Part shown: in pieces, positions 53,300-64,000 of the stretch | Position numbering within the stretch: the first letter of the stretch is position 1 | How the letters are laid out: each line of letters opens with the position of its first letter | Source: Segniliparus rugosus ATCC BAA-974 | Lineage (GTDB): Bacteria > Actinomycetota > Actinomycetes > Mycobacteriales > Mycobacteriaceae | Length of the DNA: 64,000 nt | Reading direction: 5' to 3' | NCBI RefSeq assembly: GCF_000185725.2 | Contig: NZ_KI391954.1 | Coordinates: 1,460,185 to 1,524,184, forward strand | Notes under the pieces: model-generated | What the model saw: only the letters and a program-made list of their open reading frames with translations | Database searches by the model: none | Told to the model about the DNA's origin: nothing | Translations under genes and position numbers: made by a program

Positions 53300-54132
53300 A
53301 ACTCGTAGCGGAACATCCGCAGCGAGTTGCGCAGCGCCTCGACCCGGCGCATCCCCCGATAGAACCACCGGTAGAAGGGCTGGTCGATCCGCTCGGGATG
53401 GTCGGCCACAGTGGCCGAGGCGAGGTAGCGCAGCTTCGGCGCGAGCCGGATCGCGTCGCGCTCGTCGCGCACCGGCCAGCCCATCTTGAACGAGGCCCAG
53501 CGCCCGACCAGATGGTTGGAGGCCCAGATCGCCCAGCCCGGCAAGCTGTCGAAGACCACCTCGCCGGACGGGAAACGTTCAGTGATCCGGACGAGCAGCG
53601 CGCGCACGTCGGGTTCGGTGAGGTACATGAGCAGGCCCTCGGCGATCACCAGCGTCGGCTTCCCCGCCGGGATGCGCTCCAGCCATTCGGGCTCGGTCAC
53701 CGAGGACGCGATCATCCGATATCCGGGGCGCTCCGCGTAAAGCTTGCGGCGCAGCCCGATCACGTCCGGCAGGTCCACGTCGAACCACTGCGCGCCGGGC
53801 GGCACGTCGAGCCGCTGCGCCCGGCTGTCCAGCCCGCAGGCGAGGTGCAGCACGGTCGCGTCGGGATGCTCGCGCAAGAACGCCGCCGCCCATTCGTCGA
53901 GCTGCCTCGCTCGCGCCGAGACCATGTACTGGTCGCCGGAGATGGCGCGGAACCACCAGGTGTCGAAGTCGTAGTCGATCCGGCCGACCAGCTCGTCCGC
54001 GAGGTCGTCGCCGAGGATCGGACGCTTGGAGCGCGCGTCGCGGGCGCGCAGGTACAAGGTGACGAGCATGGTCCACTGCACGCCGGTGAAGTCGATTTTG
54101 CCGGAGCCCGAAGACGCTGTCCTTTCATGCAT
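53296..54132 (-). CDS. Class I SAM-dependent methyltransferase (PPM1/leucine carboxyl type)
   Basis: 278 residues. LHLACGLDSRAQRLDVPPGA is the SAM-binding motif I of the LCMT/TcmP family, followed by WFDVDLPDVIGLRRKLYAE and VIAEGLLMYLTEPDVRALL. Such proteins in actinobacteria often methylate polyketides or other small molecules; the substrate is unknown. Its TACACT -10 box is 6 nt before the ATG at 54132, and two similar palindromes sit just upstream. Its 3' end meets the broken oxidoreductase gene tail to tail. Confidence 0.85.
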   Translation of the reverse strand: MHERTASSGSGKIDFTGVQWTMLVTLYLRARDARSKRPILGDDLADELVGRIDYDFDTWWFRAISGDQYMVSARARQLDEWAAAFLREHPDATVLHLACGLDSRAQRLDVPPGAQWFDVDLPDVIGLRRKLYAERPGYRMIASSVTEPEWLERIPAGKPTLVIAEGLLMYLTEPDVRALLVRITERFPSGEVVFDSLPGWAIWASNHLVGRWASFKMGWPVRDERDAIRLAPKLRYLASATVADHPERIDQPFYRWFYRGMRRVEALRNSLRMFRYEF

Positions 54133-54138
54133 GCCCCC

Positions 54139-54144
54139 AGTGTA
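54139..54144 (-). promoter_or_regulatory. -10 box of a leaderless promoter (methyltransferase)
   Basis: TACACT (minus strand) ends 6 nt before the ATG at 54132. Confidence 0.55.
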
Positions 54145-54145
54145 C

Positions 54146-54180
54146 TAAACAATTGTTCAATATGCTGAACGATTGTTCAG
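54146..54180. promoter_or_regulatory. Two tandem TetR-like operators
   Basis: Site 1, TAAACAATTGTTCA (54146-54159), and site 2, CTGAACGATTGTTCAG (54165-54180), share the pattern GAAC-N4-GTTC and are about two helical turns apart. They lie directly upstream of the methyltransferase -10 box and between it and the divergent hydrolase gene. The repressor is not identifiable; the tetR at 51567 has a different operator. Confidence 0.65.
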
Positions 54181-54220
54181 CGCGCGCGTCGCCCAGAGCG
54201 AGCCGCCTCGGCCCGGCAGG

Positions 54221-54226
54221 TAGGCT
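54221..54226 (+). promoter_or_regulatory. -10 box of a leaderless promoter (alpha/beta hydrolase)
   Basis: TAGGCT ends 7 nt before the ATG at 54234. Confidence 0.5.
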
Positions 54227-54233
54227 GACCGCC

Positions 54234-55643
54234 ATGGGACGTGTTCGCGACGTGGTTTCGCTCCTCGTGACGTGCGGTGTCGCGGTGGCAGGTTGTTCGG
54301 AAGCGGGGACCAAAGCAGGGCCGCCCGTGCCGTCCGCGGAGCCGGGCTCCTCGGTGCTCGGCGACTGGAACGGCGAGATCCAAACCCCGGCGGGGCCGCT
54401 CGGGGTCGGCGTGGCGCTCGCGAAGGACGGCGGCTCCATCGACGTGCCCGCCCAGGGCCTGGCCGCCACGCCGCTCAGCGGGGTGAAGACGGAGCCCGGC
54501 GACGTGGAGTTCGCCATCCCCGGCCTGCCAGGCGCGCCGACGTTCCACGGGGTCTACGACCCGGAGAAGCACACGATCACCGGCCAGTTCGCCCAATCCG
54601 GCCAGACGCTCCCGCTCGTGCTGCGCCGGGGAAAGATCGCGGGCCCGAGCCGGCCGCAGGAGCCGAAGCCGCCGTACCCCTATCGCGCCGAGGACGTCGC
54701 CTATCCCAGCGGAGCCATCACGGTCGCGGGCACCCTGACCGAGCCGCAGGGCGACGGGCCGTTCCCCGCCGTGGTCTTGCTCAACGGCAGCGGCCGGAAC
54801 AACCGCGACGAGGAGGTGTTCGGGCACAAACCGTTCCTCGTGCTCGCCGACGCGCTCACCCGCGCGGGCTACGCGGTCCTGCGCGTCGACAAGCGCGGAG
54901 TCGGCGGCACCGGCGGCACGCTGGCGGAGGCCGACTACGAGGCGCTGGCCTCAGACGTTGCCGCGGCGCTGCGCTCCCTGCGCGGCAGGGCGGAGATCGA
55001 CGGCGACCGGATCGGCCTGCTGGGCCATAGCGAGGGCGGCTATCTCGCGCCGCTGGTCGCGTCGCGCCCGGACAACCGGGTCGCCTTCGTCGTCATGATG
55101 GCCGGACCCGCAGTCCCCGGAGCCGAAGTGCTCAAAGCCCAAAACCGCCTCAGCGCTCAGGCGAGCGGCGCGCCCCGAGAGAAGGTCGAAGCCGACCTGG
55201 CTTTCCTCGGCGAGCTCCTCCCGCTGGTCCAAGCGGGGAACCGGCAGGCCGTCGAGGATTTCCTTCGCGAGCGGAACCAGACCCTGCCCGGCGACCGGCG
55301 CTTGTCCGAGCCGGAAATCGCGTCGTACTCCTCCCCCTATTTCCGCGCCTTGGCCAGCTTCGACCCGACGGCTGCGCTGTCCTCGCTGCGCATGCCCGTG
55401 CTGGCCTTCTACGGGGGCAAAGACCTCCAAGTGCCCGCCGAGCAGAGCGAGCCCGCCGCGCGGCGGCTCTTGGCGCAGGACCCCGACGCGACCGTGCACG
55501 TCTTCCCGGACCGCAACCATTTGATGCAGCCGAGCCAGACCGGCCGCCCGGACGAGTACGCGCGGATCGAGACCACCATCGACCCCGCCGTGCTCGACTA
55601 TGTCATCGCCTGGCTCGCAGGGCGGTTCCCGCCTAAGCGGTAG
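54234..55643 (+). CDS. Alpha/beta-hydrolase lipoprotein
   Basis: 469 residues from the ATG at 54234. Signal peptide with a lipobox at VAVAGC, so the enzyme is likely anchored outside. Residues about 45-150 are a beta-rich domain (SVLGDWNGEIQTPAGPLGVG). The hydrolase domain has FPAVVLLNGSGRNNRDEEVF at the oxyanion site, nucleophile elbow LLGHSEGGYLA, acid in FYGGKDLQVP and His in DRNHLMQP. This two-part layout occurs in secreted esterases/peptidases of unknown substrate. It is divergent from the methyltransferase gene, with tandem operators between. Confidence 0.87.
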   Translation: MGRVRDVVSLLVTCGVAVAGCSEAGTKAGPPVPSAEPGSSVLGDWNGEIQTPAGPLGVGVALAKDGGSIDVPAQGLAATPLSGVKTEPGDVEFAIPGLPGAPTFHGVYDPEKHTITGQFAQSGQTLPLVLRRGKIAGPSRPQEPKPPYPYRAEDVAYPSGAITVAGTLTEPQGDGPFPAVVLLNGSGRNNRDEEVFGHKPFLVLADALTRAGYAVLRVDKRGVGGTGGTLAEADYEALASDVAAALRSLRGRAEIDGDRIGLLGHSEGGYLAPLVASRPDNRVAFVVMMAGPAVPGAEVLKAQNRLSAQASGAPREKVEADLAFLGELLPLVQAGNRQAVEDFLRERNQTLPGDRRLSEPEIASYSSPYFRALASFDPTAALSSLRMPVLAFYGGKDLQVPAEQSEPAARRLLAQDPDATVHVFPDRNHLMQPSQTGRPDEYARIETTIDPAVLDYVIAWLAGRFPPKR

Positions 55644-55661
55644 CCGTTCGGCCCGGCGCGC

Positions 55662-57347
55662 TCAGCCGACCGCGACGATCCGCCCTCCTGCGGGGACCGG
55701 CAACGGGTCGTGCTGCTGGAAGTACTCGACCAACGCGTCCAAATCCCCTCCTCCTGCGGTGGCCTCGGTCCCCTTCTCGAACTCGGTGAACCCGTCGCCG
55801 CCGAACGCGAGGAAGTTGTTCGTCGTGACGCGGTACTCGCGGTCCGGGTCCACCGGAGCCCCGTTCACGCGCAGATCGGCGACCTTCGACCCGTCCGGGG
55901 CCGACCTCGACCACCGGTAGGACAACGAGGCGGAGACCTGTAGGATTTGCGCCCTTTCGCCCTGCCACTGCTGCTCAAGCACGGCTTTGAGCCCGGCTCC
56001 GGTCAAGGTGAGCGTCTCGAGCTGGTTCGCGAACGGCTGCGCGGCGAAAGCCGCCCCGTACGTGACGGCCCCGCCGTTCCGCGCGTCGCGGACCACGTCG
56101 GCGCGCACCCCTCGGGGATTGGTGAGCGCCACCTGGGCTCCCGCGCCCCGAGTCGCGGCGAGCTGGGCGTCGGCGACCACCGAGCCCAGGCTCGACTGCC
56201 CGGAGCCGTCCGGCTCGACGGAGAGGTCCGCGAGGATGTGGCCGACCGGACGAGAGGCCACCCCCGCCGACTTCTCCTCGGCTTTGGCCACGAGCGCCGC
56301 CGCGTCGGGGTCGGGGGCCACGTCCCTTGCGACCACCTCGTTCTCGGCCTTGGTCTGCGCCCGCAGCACCTCGCCGGTCGCCCGGTCGATCTTCAAGTCC
56401 ACCACCGAGAGCAGCCTGCCGAAGGATTCGCCTTGGATCACCGGGCGCGGGTCCCCCGCCGGATCCTTGACCATGCAATTGTATTGCTGATGGCTGTGCC
56501 CGGTGAACACGGCGTCCACCAACGGCGACGCGCGCTCGGCGATCCCCGCCGCGGGGCCGGGCGAGAGCCGGCAGTCGTTCGGGCCGCCTTGGGCGGGGTC
56601 GCCTTGGTGCATGAGCACGACGATGGCCTTCACGCCTTGCGCGTCGAGATCCTTCGCGGAGCGGTCGATCGCCGTCACTTCGTCGCCGAACCGCAGCCCC
56701 TTGACCGCCTCCTGGCTCGTCACTTCGGGCACGCCGCGCAGGGTGACGCCGATGACCCCGACTCGCACGCCGCCGACGGAGAGGACCGTCGAGGCGGGCA
56801 GCGCGGGCTCCCCCGAGTCGAACGTCACGTTCGCCCCGAGGTACGGGAACTTCGCCCCTGGGAACCGCTCGTCGAACACACAGCCGTCCTTCGGGGAGCA
56901 GCCGCCGTGCGAGAGCCGGGAAAGCTCGGCGAAACCGTGGTCGAACTCGTGGTTGCCGACCACCGAGGCCTGCACGCCGAGCTGGTTGAAGAACTCGATG
57001 GTCGGCTCGTCGTGCGAGAGCGCGGAGACGGTCGGCGAGGCTCCGACGTTGTCGCCCGAGGCAAGCACGAGCGAATGCGGGGCCGAGGCGCGCAGCTGGC
57101 GCAGCCTGGTCGCGAGGTACACGGCCCCGCCGGCGGGAACGGTCTTCCCGTCGGCCAGCGCGATCACGCCGTTCCCGCCTGTCGGCGGCTCCAAGTTCCC
57201 GTGGAAGTCGTTGAGGGCGATCAGCCGGATCGCGACCACGCCTTCCTCCGCAGACCGGCCGCGTGTCCACAGCGCCGCTCCGACCGCAAGGACAAGGACC
57301 ATCAGCATTGCTCCGAAAAGCGCGCCCCGCGCGCGCGAAAACCTCAT
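55662..57347 (-). CDS. Secreted 5'-nucleotidase / 2',3'-cyclic phosphodiesterase family protein
   Basis: 561 residues from the ATG at 57347, which has GGAG nine bases upstream; another ATG five codons earlier is possible. A membrane anchor or signal (LFGAMLMVLVLAVGAALWT) precedes a metallophosphatase domain with LIALNDFHGNLEPP, ASGDNVGASP, VGNHEFDHGF and TGHSHQQYNC, and a C-terminal nucleotide-specificity domain (ALTNPRGVRADV, TNNFLAFGGDGFTEF). It degrades extracellular nucleotides. It follows the LLM and hydantoinase genes on the same strand, consistent with nucleobase salvage. Confidence 0.92.
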   Translation of the reverse strand: MRFSRARGALFGAMLMVLVLAVGAALWTRGRSAEEGVVAIRLIALNDFHGNLEPPTGGNGVIALADGKTVPAGGAVYLATRLRQLRASAPHSLVLASGDNVGASPTVSALSHDEPTIEFFNQLGVQASVVGNHEFDHGFAELSRLSHGGCSPKDGCVFDERFPGAKFPYLGANVTFDSGEPALPASTVLSVGGVRVGVIGVTLRGVPEVTSQEAVKGLRFGDEVTAIDRSAKDLDAQGVKAIVVLMHQGDPAQGGPNDCRLSPGPAAGIAERASPLVDAVFTGHSHQQYNCMVKDPAGDPRPVIQGESFGRLLSVVDLKIDRATGEVLRAQTKAENEVVARDVAPDPDAAALVAKAEEKSAGVASRPVGHILADLSVEPDGSGQSSLGSVVADAQLAATRGAGAQVALTNPRGVRADVVRDARNGGAVTYGAAFAAQPFANQLETLTLTGAGLKAVLEQQWQGERAQILQVSASLSYRWSRSAPDGSKVADLRVNGAPVDPDREYRVTTNNFLAFGGDGFTEFEKGTEATAGGGDLDALVEYFQQHDPLPVPAGGRIVAVG

Positions 57348-57546
57348 GGGGATATTCTCCATCCTGGCCAGAGCTGCATCGAGAGAGGCCGGGGAGAGGT
57401 GCGGGCGAAGCCGCGCCGATCAAGCCCGGCCTCGTCCTCCCGCAGCTCCTCGGCCTCCGCCTCGCTGCGCCGAAACGACCCCCTGCCACGCCAACGGCTC
57501 AAGGCGAACACGCGAGGCTGAGGAACCGACCGATGCGCGCGTCGGG

Positions 57547-58575
57547 TCAGCCGAGCGCGGCGGTCTTGCGCAACGCGGGGAGGACCTTCTCCCCGTACGC
57601 CCGCAATGTCTCGCCCGGCGCGTCGTGCTGCAGGTAGAGCGCGAACTGGTCCACGCCGATCTTCTCGTACTCGCGCAGCCGCTCGATCTGCTCGTCCGGC
57701 CCGCCGAGCAGGCAGAACCGGTCCACAATCGAATCGGGGACGTATTCGGCGTGGGTGTTGCCCGACTGGCCGTGCTGGTTGTAGTCGTAGCCTTCGCGGG
57801 CCGCGACGTAGTCCGACAACGCCTTGGGCACCGCGCCCCCGCTCGCGCCGTACCGGGCGACGATGTCGGCGACGTGGTTGCCGACCATAGCGCCGAACCA
57901 ACGGCACTGCTCCCGCGCGTGGTCCAGGTCCCCGTGCGCCCCGGTGACGTAAGCCGGAGCCGCGACGCAGAATTTGATCGAAGCCGGGTCGCGGCCAGCG
58001 TCGTCCGCCGCGGTCCGCACTTGCTCGATCATCCAGACGGCAAGCTCGGGGTCGCCGAGCTGCACGATGAGCCCGTCCGCGACCTCGCCGGTCAGCGCCA
58101 GCACCTTCGGCCCGTACGCGGCGACCCAGACCGGCAGCCGCGAATCCCCCGCCCACGGCAGCCGGATCGTGCCCCCGGCCTCCCCTTGGACGGCCTCGCC
58201 GTTGCCGAGGGCGCGGATCGTCCGCACCGAGTCGCGCAGCTCGGCGAGGCCGGCCGGCCGACGGCCGAGCGTGCGCAGCGCGGAATCCCCCCGCCCGATG
58301 CCGCAGATCGTGCGGTTGCCGTAGAGGTCGTTGAGGGTGGCGAAGGTCGAGGCCGTCACGGTGGGGTGCCTGGTCACCGGATTGGTCACGAGCGGCCCGA
58401 CCGAAATCCTTCGGGTGTTCTCCAAAATCGCGGCGAACACGACGTTGCACTCCTCCCACAGGATGTGCGAGTCGAAGGCCCAGAAATGGCTGAACCCATA
58501 GCTCTCGGCGCTCTTGGCGAGTTCCACGGCGCGGGCGGCGGGACGGTGCAGCTGCACCACGAGTCCGAAATCCAT
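57547..58575 (-). CDS. LLM-class F420-dependent oxidoreductase (TIGR03842-like)
   Basis: 342 residues. Luciferase-like fold with MDFGLVVQLHRPAARAVELA, ESYGFSHFWAFDSHILWEE, NPVTRHPTVTASTFATLNDL and ICGIGRGDSALRTLG. This group is regularly found beside dihydropyrimidinases, and here it lies 108 bases after one. In other actinobacteria it is suspected to serve pyrimidine or hydantoin breakdown, but the reaction is unproven. The C-terminal segment FCLLGGPDEQIERLREYEKI is standard for LLM proteins. Confidence 0.88.
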   Translation of the reverse strand: MDFGLVVQLHRPAARAVELAKSAESYGFSHFWAFDSHILWEECNVVFAAILENTRRISVGPLVTNPVTRHPTVTASTFATLNDLYGNRTICGIGRGDSALRTLGRRPAGLAELRDSVRTIRALGNGEAVQGEAGGTIRLPWAGDSRLPVWVAAYGPKVLALTGEVADGLIVQLGDPELAVWMIEQVRTAADDAGRDPASIKFCVAAPAYVTGAHGDLDHAREQCRWFGAMVGNHVADIVARYGASGGAVPKALSDYVAAREGYDYNQHGQSGNTHAEYVPDSIVDRFCLLGGPDEQIERLREYEKIGVDQFALYLQHDAPGETLRAYGEKVLPALRKTAALG

Positions 58576-58683
58576 GGTTCATCTTGTCACGTCGGCCTCA
58601 GATTTTCCTGGGAACCCCGCGCGCGGGCCTTTGTCGCACAGCCGCAGATCCGAACGGATGCGCACCGCGATAGCCCGGGAAAA

Positions 58684-63126
<4,443 letters not shown>

Positions 63127-63131
63127 CCGAA

Positions 63132-63169
63132 ATGACGAATGCCCGGCCATGCGGCCGGGCATTCGTCAT
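63132..63169. terminator. Bidirectional terminator between the SDR and ahpD genes
   Basis: A perfect 17-bp stem: the left arm 63132-63148 begins ATGACGAATG, the right arm 63153-63169 is its reverse complement, and the loop is ATGC. It lies in the gap between two convergent genes and should stop transcription both ways; no U-tract is obvious. Confidence 0.85.
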
Positions 63170-63178
63170 CGCAAACGG

Positions 63179-63703
63179 CTAGAGCACCTCCGCGGTCGTG
63201 AGGGCCTGGCCCACCCCCGCGAGAATCGCTCCCACTTTGATCGCCTCAAGGACCTCCTCGCGGGAGACCCCTTCCTCGCGCACCGCCGCCTCGTGGGAGG
63301 TGACGCAGGCCTCGCAGCCGTTGACCGCCGAGACGGCCAGCGCCCACAGCTCGAAGTCCGCCTTCGGCACGCCGGGGTTGGCGATGATGTTCATCCGCAG
63401 GCCCGCGCGCAGGTCGTCGTACTTCCCGCCGAGGAAGTGCCGGGTCCGGTAGAACACGTTGTTCATGCCCATGATCGCCGCCGCCCCGAGCGCGGCCTGC
63501 GCCGCCTCCGCCGAGAGCACGTCCAACGCGTCCTCAGAGATCTCCTTGAGGAGTTTCTGCGAACGGGTGGCCGCTGCGGTGGCGAGGATCGCGCCCCACA
63601 GCCGCTGCTCGGAGAGGACGGTCGAGCGGACGATGGACCCAAGGTTGAGCTTGAGGTCTTTCGCGTGCTCGGGAAGCGCCTCTTTCAGGGCCTCGACGCT
63701 CAC
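63179..63703 (-). CDS. ahpD: Alkyl hydroperoxide reductase AhpD
   Basis: 174 residues from the GTG at 63703, which overlaps the ahpC stop as GTGA. Cys130 and Cys133 in [12 protein letters not shown], with His137, form the redox centre, at the same numbering as in M. tuberculosis Ahp[21 protein letters not shown] and [19 protein letters not shown] are family landmarks. AhpD passes electrons from dihydrolipoamide systems to AhpC. A longer frame upstream overlaps ahpC and is not used. Confidence 0.95.
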   Translation of the reverse strand: MSVEALKEALPEHAKDLKLNLGSIVRSTVLSEQRLWGAILATAAATRSQKLLKEISEDALDVLSAEAAQAALGAAAIMGMNNVFYRTRHFLGGKYDDLRAGLRMNIIANPGVPKADFELWALAVSAVNGCEACVTSHEAAVREEGVSREEVLEAIKVGAILAGVGQALTTAEVL

Positions 63704-64000
63704 GAGTGCGCCGCTGCGACGAGGGCGTCGGTGACCTGGATCGTCGGGTCGCCCTTCTTCCAGTTGCAGGCGCACAGCTCGTCGGACTGCAGCGCGTCGA
63801 GGACGCGGAGCACCTCTTCGACGTTGCGGCCGACCGAGCCCGCCGTCACGGAGACGAACTGGATCTCGTTGTTCGGGTCCACGATGAAGGTGGCGCGGTC
63901 CGCGACCCCGTCGGCGTTGAGCACGCCGGTCGCGGCCACCAGCTCGCGCTTGAGGTCCGAGAGGATCGGGAAGGGGAGCTTCTTGAGGTCCTCGTGCTGG
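63700..64000 (-). CDS. ahpC: Alkyl hydroperoxide reductase AhpC, C-terminal part (cut by window edge)
   Basis: The last 100 codons of a typical peroxiredoxin. The visible sequence reads [51 protein letters not shown] and [11 protein letters not shown], which includes the C-terminal resolving cysteines in the form known from mycobacterial AhpC. The peroxidatic Cys lies outside the window. It is the upstream gene of the ahpC-ahpD operon with a 4-base overlap. Confidence 0.95.
   Translation of the reverse strand, partial: QHEDLKKLPFPILSDLKRELVAATGVLNADGVADRATFIVDPNNEIQFVSVTAGSVGRNVEEVLRVLDALQSDELCACNWKKGDPTIQVTDALVAAAHS

Noticed and set aside
52330-54168. A 612-codon frame from the oxidoreductase start
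   Set aside because: Only the first 180 codons fit the family. The rest is the antisense of the methyltransferase reached after a frameshift.

Overview
The window is GC-rich chromosomal DNA from an actinobacterium of the order Mycobacteriales. The main evidence is a complete Pup-proteasome system (dop, pup, prcB, prcA, pafA), two gene blocks in the order known from Mycobacterium tuberculosis, F420-type luciferase-like enzymes and an HspR-type (HAIR) site in front of clpB. The two conserved blocks are purA / Rv0358-like / DUF3151 / fba / DedA / SpoU / pyrE / clpB / globin-reductase, and dapD / dapE / gpgS / DivIVA-like / tag / DUF3117 / glgA / glgC. Segniliparus is a plausible genus, but that is an inference and not proved here. 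No rRNA, tRNA, prophage, insertion sequence or CRISPR array was seen.

Layout. 1-4.1 kb: a leftward sulfur-scavenging operon (sulfonate-type ABC transporter, alpha-ketoglutarate-dependent sulfate-ester dioxygenase, edge-truncated sulfatase). 4.2-10.3 kb: a polar amino-acid ABC transporter with a PknH-sensor-like protein, a glyoxalase-fold protein, an ADP-ribosylglycohydrolase and purA. 10.4-14.1 kb: an Rv0358-like protein, two mosaic paralogous secreted proteins, another secreted protein and a divergent DUF3151/membrane pair. 14.1-24 kb: fba, DedA, a PMT-like glycosyltransferase, and a leftward run from clpB to the SpoU methylase. 24-28 kb: a type II flavohaemoglobin-like protein, a 700-base stretch without a protein gene that may encode a structured RNA, an orphan leaderless gene, a MarR regulator and a secretion-like hypothetical. 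28-34 kb: the proteasome locus. 34-36.4 kb: secreted proteins and a frameshifted zinc metallopeptidase. 36.7-43.8 kb: glycogen / alpha-maltose-1-phosphate, GpgS and lysine (dapE/dapD) genes. 43.8-55.6 kb: accessory metabolism with local MarR, OhrR and TetR regulators and several clear operator palindromes. 55.7-62.2 kb: a nucleotidase, F420-type oxidoreductase, dihydropyrimidinase and ligA. 62.3-64 kb: an SDR, then ahpD and a truncated ahpC.

How the parts work together. Pup is deamidated by Dop, ligated by PafA and feeds proteins to PrcBA. GlgC and GlgA/GlgM feed glycogen and maltose-1-phosphate metabolism, and GpgS starts methylglucose lipopolysaccharide synthesis. AhpC and AhpD form a peroxidase pair. 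ClpB shares its upstream region, with a HAIR element, with the flavohaemoglobin-like gene.

Three things stand out. (1) Tandem duplications include the start region of the downstream gene: an 80-bp unit before prcA makes two 27-codon mini-ORFs chained by 4-base overlaps, and a 148-bp unit before glgA has an upstream -10 that has decayed. (2) At least eighteen genes have a TANNNT box 6-8 nt before the start codon, the signature of leaderless mRNAs. (3) Intergenic palindromes lie directly on these -10 boxes.
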